Shown here: positions 1 through 8,947 of the stretch, piece after piece
How positions within the stretch are numbered: the stretch's first letter is position 1
Layout of the letters: each line of letters begins with the position of its first letter
Assembly: GCA_902471875.1 (NCBI GenBank)
Contig: CABRLN010000007.1
Coordinates: forward strand, 1 to 64,000
Origin: an uncultured Clostridium sp.
Lineage (GTDB): Bacteria; Bacillota; Clostridia; Oscillospirales; Acutalibacteraceae
DNA length: 64,000 nt
Reading direction: 5' to 3'
Program-made: the position numbers and the translations under genes
Notes under the pieces: generated by a model
Databases searched by the model: none
Told to the model about the DNA's origin: nothing
Seen by the model: only the letters and a program-made list of their open reading frames with translations

Positions 1-15
1 AGTATAAAAGATTCG

Positions 16-94
16 TTAAGGGCGTTGCCCTTAAAACCCACAAGGGTTTCACCCTTGACCCATAAACTTTTGAAAAAGTTTAATCAAAACTTTT
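16..94. repeat. Run of short palindromes at the left edge
   Basis: Four small inverted repeats sit side by side. They are TTAAGGGC/GCCCTTAA (16-23 and 27-34), AAACCC/GGGTTT (34-39 and 44-49), CAAGGGT/ACCCTTG (41-47 and 51-57) and AAACTTTT/AAAAGTTT (64-71 and 74-81). They overlap, so more than one fold is possible. They lie beyond the rpoC terminator and encode nothing. This style of clustered palindrome resembles dispersed intergenic repeats of Clostridia, but only one copy is visible here. Confidence 0.5.
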
Positions 95-153
95 AAGTGT
101 GTTGCAAACGGTTAGTTCGCTAAATCATAATTTAGTTTTTCTATACATTACAC

Positions 154-183
154 AAAAAGGTGCTGTAAAAACAGCACCTTTTT
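154..183 (-). terminator. rho-independent terminator of rpoBC
   Basis: The stem is AAAAAGGTGCTG/CAGCACCTTTTT with a six-base loop, twelve bases past the rpoC stop codon. On the minus strand the stem is followed by a run of T. It closes the rpoB-rpoC transcript. Confidence 0.9.
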
Positions 184-194
184 CAATTTATAAA

Positions 195-3100
195 TTATTC
201 TATTGTTTGGTCAACAACAGGTACAGAAGTTGCAAAGTTTTCTTCAAGCTCTACATTACTATAACGTTTCATACCTGTACCGGCAGGAATAAGTTTACCA
301 ATAATTACATTTTCTTTTAAGCCTACCAATGGGTCAACCTTACCCTTAATTGCAGCATCTGTAAGAACACGGGTTGTTTCCTGGAATGAAGCTGCTGACA
401 AAAAGCTGTCAGTTGCAAGTGAAGCTTTTGTAATACCCAACAGTTGCTGTGTAGCTGTTGCAAGCTCAAGATCTGTTTCTCCTGCGTCAATTCTCTTTTG
501 CAGTTCTTCATTTGCAGAAATAAATTCATTTCTGTCAATCTGAGCACCTGTCATTAGATTTGTTGACCCCGGATCATCAATCTTAACCTTTCTCATCATC
601 TGACGTACAATTACCTCAATATGCTTATCATTAATGGCAACACCCTGCAAGCGGTAGGTACGCTGCACTTCTTCGATAAGATAATTCTGAACGGCTTCAA
701 CTCCCAAAATATCAAGAACATCATGTGGGTTTTTAGCACCTTCTGTAAGCATATCACCCTTTGTAACGTATTGGCCCTCTTGTATCTTCTCTCTTGAGCC
801 ATGAGGAATCAAATAGCTCTTTTCTTCAACAGTTTCTTTATTAAAGATAATAGCATGGCGTGCACCTTTAATGGTGTCAAATCTAACCTCACCGTCAATT
901 TCACTAAGAATGGCCTGATGCTTTGGTCGTCTACTTTCAAACAATTCTTCAACTCTTGGAAGACCCTGTGTAATGTCCTCACCACCTGCAACACCACCTG
1001 TATGGAAGGTACGCATTGTAAGCTGTGTACCAGGTTCGCCAATAGACTGAGCAGCAATAGTACCAACAGCCTCACCAACTGTAACAGGCATACCGTTTGC
1101 AAGGTTAGAGCCATAACACTTACGGCAAACGCCGTGTTTAGCTCTACAACCAAGAATTGAACGGATTTTAATCTTCTCAATACCACTATTAGATATAATG
1201 TCTGCTTCTTTGTCACCCATCATCGTTTCTTTAGAAACAAGAATTTCACCTGTTGCAGGATCAACAAAATCTTCAACAAGATATCTTCCCAGCAGTCTTT
1301 CTCTGATATCCTCAATCTTTCTTTTACCGTCGTAAATTGTATAAATTTCAATACCTTCATGTGTGCCGCAGTCATCTTCTCTAACAATAACATCCTGCGA
1401 AACATCAACAAGACGACGTGTCAAATAACCTGAGTCAGCTGTTCTTAACGCTGTGTCGGCAAGACCCTTTCTTGCACCACGGGAAGAAATAAAGTATTCC
1501 AAAATGTTCAAGCCTTCACGATAGTTAGCTCTGATAGGAATTTCAATAGTCTTACCTGATGTATTGGCAATAAGACCACGCATACCTGCAAGTTGTCTAA
1601 TCTGCGACATACTACCACGAGCACCTGAGTCAGCCATCATCCAAATTGGGTTATATGCGTCCATATTGTTCTTCAGTGCATCTGTAACATCGTCTGTAGC
1701 CTTGTTCCAGATTTTAAGAACATTCTTGTAACGCTCTTCGTTGCTCATTAAGCCTTCGTTATAAAGTTCTGTAATTTCGTCTTTATCAATTTCTGCCTTA
1801 GCAATAATTTCTTTCTTAGCAGGCGGAATAGCTGCGTCACAAACGGCAACAGTAATAGCACCAATAGTTGAATATTTGTAGCCCTGTGACTTAATGGCGT
1901 CAAGAACAACAGAAGTTGTTTCTGTACCATGTACTCTTATACACTTGTCTATAATTTTACCCAACTGAGATTTACCAACAAGGAAGTCAATTTCGTACTT
2001 AAGCTCATTTTCAGGAATTGATCTGTCAACAAAGCCTAAATCCTGTGGGATTGGTCTGTTAAATATAATACGTCCAACTGTAGTGTCAACAAGACCTGTC
2101 TTAATTTCGCCGTTTATTTCGGTGCTGCGACGAACCTTAATTTTTGAATGAAGGGTAATATATTTAGCATCATATGCCATTAATGCTTCGTCTTCATTTC
2201 TGAATATTTTGCCCTCACCTGGCTCACCACTTTTATCAAGTGTTAAATAGTATGAACCAAGAATCATATCCTGTGAAGGAACCGCAACAGGACGACCGTC
2301 TGATGGTTTTAACAAGTTACCTGCGGCAAGCATTAGGAATCTTGCCTCTGCCTGTGCTTCTGCTGACAGCGGTACGTGAACAGCCATCTGGTCACCGTCA
2401 AAGTCAGCGTTATATGCTGTACAAACAAGTGGATGCAGCTTTAAAGCTCTACCTTCAACAAGTACAGGCTCAAATGCCTGAATACCAAGCCTGTGAAGTG
2501 TAGGGGCACGGTTTAGAAGTACAGGGTGACCCTTAATTACAACCTCAAGAGCATCCCAAACCTCAGGCTTTGCCCTTTCAACAGCCTTTCTAGCTGCTTT
2601 TATATTAGCTGAAACCTTAGTTTCAACAAGTCTTTTCATAACAAACGGCTTAAACAACTCCAATGCCATTTCTTTAGGTAAACCGCACTGGTACATCTTA
2701 AGCTCCGGTCCTACTACAATAACCGAACGTCCGGAATAATCAACACGCTTACCAAGAAGGTTTTGACGGAAACGTCCCTGCTTACCCTTAAGCATATCAG
2801 AAAGTGACTTTAGCGCTCTATTATTAGGTCCCGTTACAGGTCTGCCTCTTCTGCCATTGTCAATAAGTGCGTCAACAGATTCCTGAAGCATACGTTTTTC
2901 GTTTCTTATAATAATGTCAGGTGCTTCAAGCTCCAACAGCTTTCTTAAACGATTATTTCTGTTAATAACACGTCTGTACAAATCGTTAAGATCAGATGTT
3001 GCAAATCTGCCGCCGTCAAGCTGTACCATAGGACGAATATCAGGCGGAATAACCGGTACAACATCCATAATCATCCATTCAGGACGGTTGCCTGACATTC

Positions 3101-3749
3101 TGAAAGCTTCAACAACCTCAAGCCTTTTTACAAGACGAACCTTCTTTTGACCGCTTGCTGTTTCAAGCTCCTCTTTCAATTCTGCTGAAAGAGCATCAAG
3201 GTCAATTTCTTCAAGCAATTTTTTAATTGCTTCAGCACCCATACCAGCTTCAAAGTCATCTTCGTACTTTTCACGCATTTCTCTGTATTCATTGTCACTA
3301 AGAATTTGCTGTTTTAAAAGACCTGTACCTTCACCCGGATCTATAACAATATATGAAGCAAAGTAAAGTACTTTTTCAAGCAATCTTGGTGAAATGTCGA
3401 GCATTAAACCAATTCTTGAAGGAATACCTTTAAAATACCAAATATGAGAAACAGGCGCTGCAAGTTCAATGTGACCCATTCTTTCTCTTCTTACTTTAGA
3501 GCGTGTTACCTCAACACCACAGCGTTCACAAACCTTGCCCTTGTAACGAATTCTCTTATACTTACCGCAGTGGCACTCCCAGTCCTTTTGCGGTCCGAAA
3601 ATTCTTTCACAAAACAAACCGTCTGTTTCAGGCTTTAGCGTACGGTAATTTATAGTTTCAGGCTTAGTAACCTCTCCGTACGACCACGCTCTAATCTGAT
3701 CAGGTGAAGCAAGTCCGATTTTTATTGATTCAAATACATTAAATTCCAT
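195..3749 (-). CDS. rpoC: DNA-directed RNA polymerase subunit beta'
   Basis: This is the largest subunit of core RNA polymerase. It carries the catalytic Mg2+ site and half of the DNA-binding clamp. The 1184-residue product has the usual Firmicute length and no large lineage insertion. Visible hallmarks are the N-terminal zinc-binding cysteines (CHCGKYK, CERCGVEV, residues about 58-80), the absolutely conserved NADFDGDQM active-site loop, and the trigger-loop/bridge region followed by the second cysteine cluster (CRAKHGVCRKCYG). The start ATG follows AGGAGG by about 11 bases. rpoB lies 20 bp upstream, so the two form one transcript that ends in the hairpin at 154-183. Confidence 0.99.
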   Translation of the reverse strand: MEFNVFESIKIGLASPDQIRAWSYGEVTKPETINYRTLKPETDGLFCERIFGPQKDWECHCGKYKRIRYKGKVCERCGVEVTRSKVRRERMGHIELAAPVSHIWYFKGIPSRIGLMLDISPRLLEKVLYFASYIVIDPGEGTGLLKQQILSDNEYREMREKYEDDFEAGMGAEAIKKLLEEIDLDALSAELKEELETASGQKKVRLVKRLEVVEAFRMSGNRPEWMIMDVVPVIPPDIRPMVQLDGGRFATSDLNDLYRRVINRNNRLRKLLELEAPDIIIRNEKRMLQESVDALIDNGRRGRPVTGPNNRALKSLSDMLKGKQGRFRQNLLGKRVDYSGRSVIVVGPELKMYQCGLPKEMALELFKPFVMKRLVETKVSANIKAARKAVERAKPEVWDALEVVIKGHPVLLNRAPTLHRLGIQAFEPVLVEGRALKLHPLVCTAYNADFDGDQMAVHVPLSAEAQAEARFLMLAAGNLLKPSDGRPVAVPSQDMILGSYYLTLDKSGEPGEGKIFRNEDEALMAYDAKYITLHSKIKVRRSTEINGEIKTGLVDTTVGRIIFNRPIPQDLGFVDRSIPENELKYEIDFLVGKSQLGKIIDKCIRVHGTETTSVVLDAIKSQGYKYSTIGAITVAVCDAAIPPAKKEIIAKAEIDKDEITELYNEGLMSNEERYKNVLKIWNKATDDVTDALKNNMDAYNPIWMMADSGARGSMSQIRQLAGMRGLIANTSGKTIEIPIRANYREGLNILEYFISSRGARKGLADTALRTADSGYLTRRLVDVSQDVIVREDDCGTHEGIEIYTIYDGKRKIEDIRERLLGRYLVEDFVDPATGEILVSKETMMGDKEADIISNSGIEKIKIRSILGCRAKHGVCRKCYGSNLANGMPVTVGEAVGTIAAQSIGEPGTQLTMRTFHTGGVAGGEDITQGLPRVEELFESRRPKHQAILSEIDGEVRFDTIKGARHAIIFNKETVEEKSYLIPHGSREKIQEGQYVTKGDMLTEGAKNPHDVLDILGVEAVQNYLIEEVQRTYRLQGVAINDKHIEVIVRQMMRKVKIDDPGSTNLMTGAQIDRNEFISANEELQKRIDAGETDLELATATQQLLGITKASLATDSFLSAASFQETTRVLTDAAIKGKVDPLVGLKENVIIGKLIPAGTGMKRYSNVELEENFATSVPVVDQTIE

Positions 3750-3769
3750 TATATGCCTTACCTCCTGAA

Positions 3770-6700
3770 TTAAAGTTCATCACTACCGTAACCGTCACCG
3801 AAGTCTAACAAATCTTCTGTTTCCTCCTCGGCAAAGCCTGACTCGTCTATCATAATATCTCCTTCTTGGTCTTCATCATACTGATAGCCCTCCATATCGG
3901 TCATAACAGTTTCAGAATCCATTAGGTCTTCCGATTCATTATCAGCTTCGTTGGCTACAGGAATATCGTCATCATCATCAAAATGCTGTCTTAAATCTAT
4001 TTCGTTATTGTCTTTGTCAAGAACACGAACATCTAGTGCAAGTGACTGAAGTTCTTTAATAAGAACCTTAAAGGACTCAGGTACACCAGGTGTAGGTATG
4101 TTTTGACCCTTAACAATAGACTCATAAGTCTTAACACGACCAACAACATCGTCTGACTTTACAGTAAGAATTTCTTGCAAAGTATAAGCAGCACCATAAG
4201 CCTCAAGTGCCCAAACTTCCATCTCACCAAAACGCTGACCGCCAAACTGTGCTTTACCACCCAATGGCTGTTGTGTAACAAGTGAGTAAGGACCTGTTGA
4301 ACGAGCATGGATTTTATCATCTACCAAATGATGCAGCTTTAAGTAGTACATATAACCTACTGTTACAGGGTTGTCAAACCATTCGCCTGTTCTACCGTCA
4401 CGCAGCTTTGTTTTACACTCCATAGATATACCATTTTTGTTAAAACACTCTGTAAAATCGATATACTTTGGAGATTCAGGAGGAGGTAATTCTCCCTGTT
4501 TTGATTTTTCAAGAATATCCTCATAAATTTTAAAAATATCTTGCTCGTGTGCACCGTCAAATACAGGTGTCATAATTTTCCAGCCAAGTGCTTTAGCGGC
4601 ATAACCCAAGTGAACCTCAAGTACCTGACCGATGTTCATACGAGAAGGTACGCCCAATGGGTTAAGTACAATATCAAGCGGAGTACCGTCAGGCAGGAAT
4701 GGCATATCCTCCATAGGTAAAATTCTTGATACAACACCCTTGTTACCATGACGACCTGCCATTTTGTCACCAACAGAAATTTTTCTCTTTTGTGCCAAAT
4801 AGCAACGAACAACCTTGTTTACGCCTGGCTGCAGTTCATCTGCACTATTCTCACGAGTAAATACTTTAACATCTACTACAATACCGCTCTCACCATGAGG
4901 AACTCGTAACGAGGTATCTCTTACTTCTCTTGCTTTTTCACCAAAGATTGCTCTAAGCAATCTTTCCTCGGCTGTAAGCTCTGTTTCACCCTTAGGTGTA
5001 ACCTTACCAACAAGAATGTCACCGGCCTTAACCTCGGCACCAATATGAATAATACCGTTTTCGTCAAGGTCTTTAAGCATATCCTCGCCAACATTAGGAA
5101 TATCTCTTGTAATTTCTTCAGGACCAAGCTTTGTATCTCTTGCTTCTGTTTCATATTCCTCTATATGAATTGATGTATAAACATCATCTCTAACAATTTT
5201 TTCATTGATAAGAACAGCATCCTCGTAGTTATAACCCTCCCAGGTCATAAATCCGATAAGAGCATTCTTGCCTAAGCTTATTTCACCGTTATTTGTAGCA
5301 GGACCATCAGCAAGAACTTCATTCTTGGCAACTCTTTGTCCCTTAGAAACTACAGGAATTTGGTTAATACATGTACTTTGGTTAGAACGCATAAACTTAG
5401 TAATTTCAAATTCCTGAATTCTGCCTGAGTCGTAACGAACAACAACCTTGTCTGCACTAACACTTAGTACAACACCGTCTTCTTCTGAAAGAATACAAAT
5501 ACCCGAGTCAACACCCGCCTTGTATTCCATACCGGTACCAACAATAGGTGACTCTGTAACAAGCAGCGGTACTGCCTGACGCTGCATGTTAGAACCCATA
5601 AGCGCACGGTTTGCGTCATCGTTTTCAAGGAAAGGGATCATTGCAGTAGCTACTGATACAACCATTCTTGGAGATACATCCATATAATCAAAACGGTCAC
5701 GGTCAAGCTCCACAAATTCATCTCTAAATCTACCATTGACAATCTGATTTTTAAAGTGACCCTCTTCATCAAGGGGAACATTAGCCTGTGCAACAATATA
5801 ATTATCCTCAACATCTGCTGTCATATAAACAACTTCGTCTGTTACAATGCCTGTTTCCTTGTCGACCTTACGGAAAGGTGCTTCTATAAAGCCATATTTA
5901 TTAATTCTTGCAAATGTTGCAAGGTACGAAATCAAACCGATGTTAGGACCTTCAGGTGTTTCGATAGGGCACATACGGCCATAGTGACTGTAGTGAACGT
6001 CACGAACCTCAAATCCGGCTCTGTCTCTCGACAAACCGCCAGGACCAAGTGCAGAAAGTCTTCTTTTATGTGTAAGTTCAGCAAGTGGGTTTGTTTGGTC
6101 CATAAACTGTGACAAAGGTGAAGAACCAAAGAACTCTTTAATGGCCGCTGTTACAGGACGAATATTAATAAGGTTATTTGGTGTTAAGCCCTCAATGTCC
6201 TGTGCATTAAGCGTCATTCTTTCTCTAATAACTCTTTCAAGTCTTGAGAAACCTATTCTGAACTGGTTTTGCAGCAACTCACCAACACAGCGAATACGAC
6301 GGTTGCCCAAGTGGTCAATGTCATCTGTTACACCAATGCCGTGTGCAAGGTTATTCATATAGTTAATAGTTGCAAAAATATCGTCAATAGTAATGGTATT
6401 AGGAATAAGGTCCGCACGTCTTCTTCTAAGCTCATTTTTTAGTGTTTCTTCGTCATCACCGCAAGCGTCAAGAATTTCAACAAGAACATCAAACAATACC
6501 ATTTCGTTAATGTTGCATTCCTTTTCAGCATCAAAGCTTACATACTTGCTTATGTCAACCATACCGTTTGACAGAATTTTTACCTTTGCACCCTCAGCAT
6601 CATAAACACAAGCCTCTTTAACACCTGCGTTTTCAATTTCAAGTGCCAGTTCTCTGCTTATAACATCGTCAGGCATAGCCATAAGCTCGCCTGTGCGTGG

Positions 6701-7594
6701 GTTAGCAATAGGCTCAGCCAGTTTTTGTTCTGCAATTCTTGAAGCAATACCCAACTTTTTATTATATTTATAACGGCCAACTCTTGACATATCATATCTT
6801 CTGCCGTCAAAGAAAAGACCATACAGGTGATTTTGAGCATTTTCAAGTACAGGAGGTTCACCCGGTCTTTGCTTTTTGTAAACTTCAAGCAAAGCCTCTT
6901 CTGTATTGTGACACGGGTCTTTTTCAAGTGTAGCACGAATTCTTTCATCCTCACCAAAATGCTCCAGAATCTGAGCATTTGTACCCAAACCAAGTGCCCT
7001 TATAAACACTGTTATAGGAATTTTTCTGTTTTTATCAATACGAACATAGAAAACATCATTAAGGTCATTTTCATATTCCAGCCATGCACCTCTGTTAGGA
7101 ATAACTGTTGAACTAAAAATTTTCTTAGATGTTTTGTCATATTCCATCTTGTAGTATACGCCAGGAGATCTTACAAGCTGAGAAACAATAACTCTTTCTG
7201 CACCATTAATTACAAATGTGCCGCTTGCCGTCATAAGAGGGAAGTCACCCATAAATACATTTGACTTCTTAATTTCACCTGTTTCGGTGTTTGTCAGTGT
7301 AGCAGTTACACGCAAAGGAGCAGCATAAGTAGCATCTCTTTCTTTACACTCTTTTACACTGTAGTTAGGATGATCAACATCCAGTGTGTAGTCAATGAAA
7401 TCCAATACATATGTTCCGGTATGGCTTGTAATACCCGAAACATCTTTAAATACCTCTTTAAGGCCTTCGTTTAAAAACCACTGATACGAGTTTTTCTGAA
7501 CCTCAATAAGGTTTGGCATTTCAATAACTTCGTCAATTTTTGCGAAAGACATTCTTTCGGCTTTACCAAGTTTTACAGGCTTGACATTTACCAT
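3770..7594 (-). CDS. rpoB: DNA-directed RNA polymerase subunit beta
   Basis: This is the second-largest core polymerase subunit, forming the other side of the active-site cleft and the rifampicin pocket. The product is 1274 residues from the ATG at 7594. The reading frame extends to a TTG at 7630, but GGAG sits at a good distance only before the ATG, giving MVNVKPVKLGK. Conserved blocks include the Rif-region segment (GSSPLSQFMDQTNPLAELTHKRR), GDKMAGRHGNKG, and the C-terminal KLHHLVDDKIHARSTGPYS block that contacts beta'. The last roughly 90 residues form a very acidic Asp/Glu tail. rplJ and rplL, the usual upstream neighbours, are absent. Confidence 0.98.
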   Translation of the reverse strand: MVNVKPVKLGKAERMSFAKIDEVIEMPNLIEVQKNSYQWFLNEGLKEVFKDVSGITSHTGTYVLDFIDYTLDVDHPNYSVKECKERDATYAAPLRVTATLTNTETGEIKKSNVFMGDFPLMTASGTFVINGAERVIVSQLVRSPGVYYKMEYDKTSKKIFSSTVIPNRGAWLEYENDLNDVFYVRIDKNRKIPITVFIRALGLGTNAQILEHFGEDERIRATLEKDPCHNTEEALLEVYKKQRPGEPPVLENAQNHLYGLFFDGRRYDMSRVGRYKYNKKLGIASRIAEQKLAEPIANPRTGELMAMPDDVISRELALEIENAGVKEACVYDAEGAKVKILSNGMVDISKYVSFDAEKECNINEMVLFDVLVEILDACGDDEETLKNELRRRRADLIPNTITIDDIFATINYMNNLAHGIGVTDDIDHLGNRRIRCVGELLQNQFRIGFSRLERVIRERMTLNAQDIEGLTPNNLINIRPVTAAIKEFFGSSPLSQFMDQTNPLAELTHKRRLSALGPGGLSRDRAGFEVRDVHYSHYGRMCPIETPEGPNIGLISYLATFARINKYGFIEAPFRKVDKETGIVTDEVVYMTADVEDNYIVAQANVPLDEEGHFKNQIVNGRFRDEFVELDRDRFDYMDVSPRMVVSVATAMIPFLENDDANRALMGSNMQRQAVPLLVTESPIVGTGMEYKAGVDSGICILSEEDGVVLSVSADKVVVRYDSGRIQEFEITKFMRSNQSTCINQIPVVSKGQRVAKNEVLADGPATNNGEISLGKNALIGFMTWEGYNYEDAVLINEKIVRDDVYTSIHIEEYETEARDTKLGPEEITRDIPNVGEDMLKDLDENGIIHIGAEVKAGDILVGKVTPKGETELTAEERLLRAIFGEKAREVRDTSLRVPHGESGIVVDVKVFTRENSADELQPGVNKVVRCYLAQKRKISVGDKMAGRHGNKGVVSRILPMEDMPFLPDGTPLDIVLNPLGVPSRMNIGQVLEVHLGYAAKALGWKIMTPVFDGAHEQDIFKIYEDILEKSKQGELPPPESPKYIDFTECFNKNGISMECKTKLRDGRTGEWFDNPVTVGYMYYLKLHHLVDDKIHARSTGPYSLVTQQPLGGKAQFGGQRFGEMEVWALEAYGAAYTLQEILTVKSDDVVGRVKTYESIVKGQNIPTPGVPESFKVLIKELQSLALDVRVLDKDNNEIDLRQHFDDDDDIPVANEADNESEDLMDSETVMTDMEGYQYDEDQEGDIMIDESGFAEEETEDLLDFGDGYGSDEL

Positions 7595-7752
7595 AGGCGT
7601 ATCACTCCGTTCATAAAATTTAGTCCGCAAATTTTTAAAAGTTAATGGCTAAAAATTTTTTAAAAACTATTGATTTTTAAAAAAATCTGTGCTAATATTC
7701 ATTCGTTGAACAAGTGAATAAGGCACTTTTTGCCATTATGTTGCATTTTATA

Positions 7753-7781
7753 AGTATAATCTCTTGACGTAAAGTTGTCAA
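7753..7781 (-). promoter_or_regulatory. rpoBC promoter
   Basis: Read on the minus strand, TTGACA (7776-7781) and TATACT (7753-7758) are separated by exactly 17 bases, a near-consensus housekeeping promoter. It would give a leader of about 150 nt before the rpoB ATG at 7594. The whole promoter is embedded in the palindrome described at 7758-7787. Confidence 0.75.
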
Positions 7782-7787
7782 GAGATT
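7758..7787. promoter_or_regulatory. Perfect palindrome over the rpoBC promoter
   Basis: The arms AATCTCTTGAC (7758-7768) and GTCAAGAGATT (7777-7787) match over 11 bp around an eight-base loop. The palindrome covers the -35 box and touches the -10 box of the rpoBC promoter. On the plus strand it is followed by seven T, so it also has the form of a plus-strand terminator, although no plus-strand gene lies upstream. It could be an operator, a terminator that blocks antisense transcription, or both. Confidence 0.6.
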
Positions 7788-7956
7788 TTTTTGTTTTTGC
7801 TGAATTTTTCTAAAAAGTTTTCAACTTTTCCACAATCAATGGATTTATATCTGAAAATCTATTAATTTATCATAGCCTGATACGCTCGGCACAGTTTTAT
7901 CTTTCTTAAAGCAAAAAAATTTACTGACACAGCATGCATATACTAAAAATTGATAT

Positions 7957-8082
7957 AAAAAAGGACTGCAATAATTGAAGAAACTGATATAATCCCCTTA
8001 AAGTAGTCTTGAATTCTTTTTGTTTTTTCAAGTGTCTACTTTAAGGGGATTATATCAAAACTCAAACCATGCAGTCTTTTTT
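7957..8082 (-). terminator. Terminator of the racemase gene, loop enlarged by an insertion
   Basis: An outer stem GACTGCA (7964-7970) / TGCAGTC (8070-8076) is flanked by an A-run on the left and a T-run on the right, so it can act on either strand. It lies just past the stop of the minus-strand racemase gene. Its loop is now almost 100 bases because a 73-bp element sits inside it. Without the element the loop would be about 20 bases. Confidence 0.55.
7985..8057. mobile_element. 73-bp miniature inverted-repeat element (MITE-like)
   Basis: The 22-bp perfect terminal inverted repeats (7985-8006 and 8036-8057) start TGATATAATCCCC and end GGGGATTATATCA. They flank a 29-base core that holds a further CTTGA/TCAAG pair. 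A four-base direct repeat AAAC sits immediately outside both ends (7981-7984 and 8058-8061), as expected for a target-site duplication. There is no coding capacity. The ends resemble, from memory, termini of IS3-family elements of Firmicutes. No parent element is present in the window. Confidence 0.65.
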
Positions 8083-8102
8083 ATTTTTTTGTAGAAAATT
8101 AA

Positions 8103-8807
8103 TTAATCTTTCATAATTTCATTAATAATTACATCAATATGTATTTTCATTGTATCCAGACAAGGTACAGGAGAAACGCTGTCATTTAACAATAAAGGTA
8201 GCTCTGTACAGCCTAAAATAACCGATTGTATTCCCTGCTCATCTTTCATTCTATGTATAATATCTGTAAATTCCGATAATGTACTTTCTTTGACTATACC
8301 CAACTCCAATTCATTAGATATTCTTTCGTTTATTAAATCCATTTCATAATTATTCGGAATTAGTATCTCAATATCATTATCTAAAAACGGTTGCTTAAAA
8401 AAATTACCATTCATAGTAAACAAAGTACCAAGCAACGCCAGTCTTTTTAATCCTTTGCTTTTGGCATAATCGCAGGACGATTGAACTATGCTAATAATCG
8501 GTACCGGCGACTTTTTTTCTAATCTATCAAATACAATATGAGGTGTATTAGCAGACATTGCAACAAAATCTGCACCGCCTGACACTAAATTATTAATAGC
8601 ACACATCAAATAATCAGTAAGCTCGTCATACTTTTCTTCACTGCATAACCTAAGCACATTAAATACATTTACACTTTCTATGATTATATTAGGAAAATCT
8701 CCGCTATCCAACCTATCCCTCACACCATATACTATATCATGGTAATATGGTATAGTTGACTCTGGTCCCATGCCCCCTATTAATCCCAACTTTCTCAACC
8801 TTTTCAT
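8103..8807 (-). CDS. Aspartate/glutamate racemase family protein
   Basis: The product is 234 residues, normal for the Asp/Glu/hydantoin racemase superfamily, which interconverts amino-acid stereoisomers without a cofactor using two facing cysteines. The N-terminal LGLIGGMGPEST motif and the second catalytic site (ILGCTEL, Cys200) are present. The first site reads MSANTPH: position 86 is Ala where classical aspartate racemases have Cys (CNTxH). A one-base mechanism, an altered substrate or a lost activity is therefore possible. The Shine-Dalgarno AAGGAG touches the ATG directly; the TTG three codons in (8798) is better spaced and may be the true start. The gene stands alone, with the terminator at 7957-8082 behind it. 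Confidence 0.85.
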   Translation of the reverse strand: MKRLRKLGLIGGMGPESTIPYYHDIVYGVRDRLDSGDFPNIIIESVNVFNVLRLCSEEKYDELTDYLMCAINNLVSGGADFVAMSANTPHIVFDRLEKKSPVPIISIVQSSCDYAKSKGLKRLALLGTLFTMNGNFFKQPFLDNDIEILIPNNYEMDLINERISNELELGIVKESTLSEFTDIIHRMKDEQGIQSVILGCTELPLLLNDSVSPVPCLDTMKIHIDVIINEIMKD

Positions 8808-8947
8808 CTCCTTACATATTACATAAATAACCAGTAGCTGTCACACCATTAAAGCTTTCAAATAATGTATCTATATTTTTTACATTTTATCAAACAGCCC
8901 CATAACTTTAACTCCCACCTGTTTCTTCATTATACCAATAAATTATT

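Noticed and set aside
195..7594. Several open frames of 60-135 codons opposite or within rpoB and rpoC
   Set aside because: They lie inside highly conserved coding sequence, have no ribosome binding sites and resemble no protein; they are shadows of the real genes.
7598..7630. TTG start for rpoB
   Set aside because: The first 12 codons (MRTKFYERSDTP) are not typical of RpoB, and the Shine-Dalgarno GGAG lies between that codon and the ATG at 7594.
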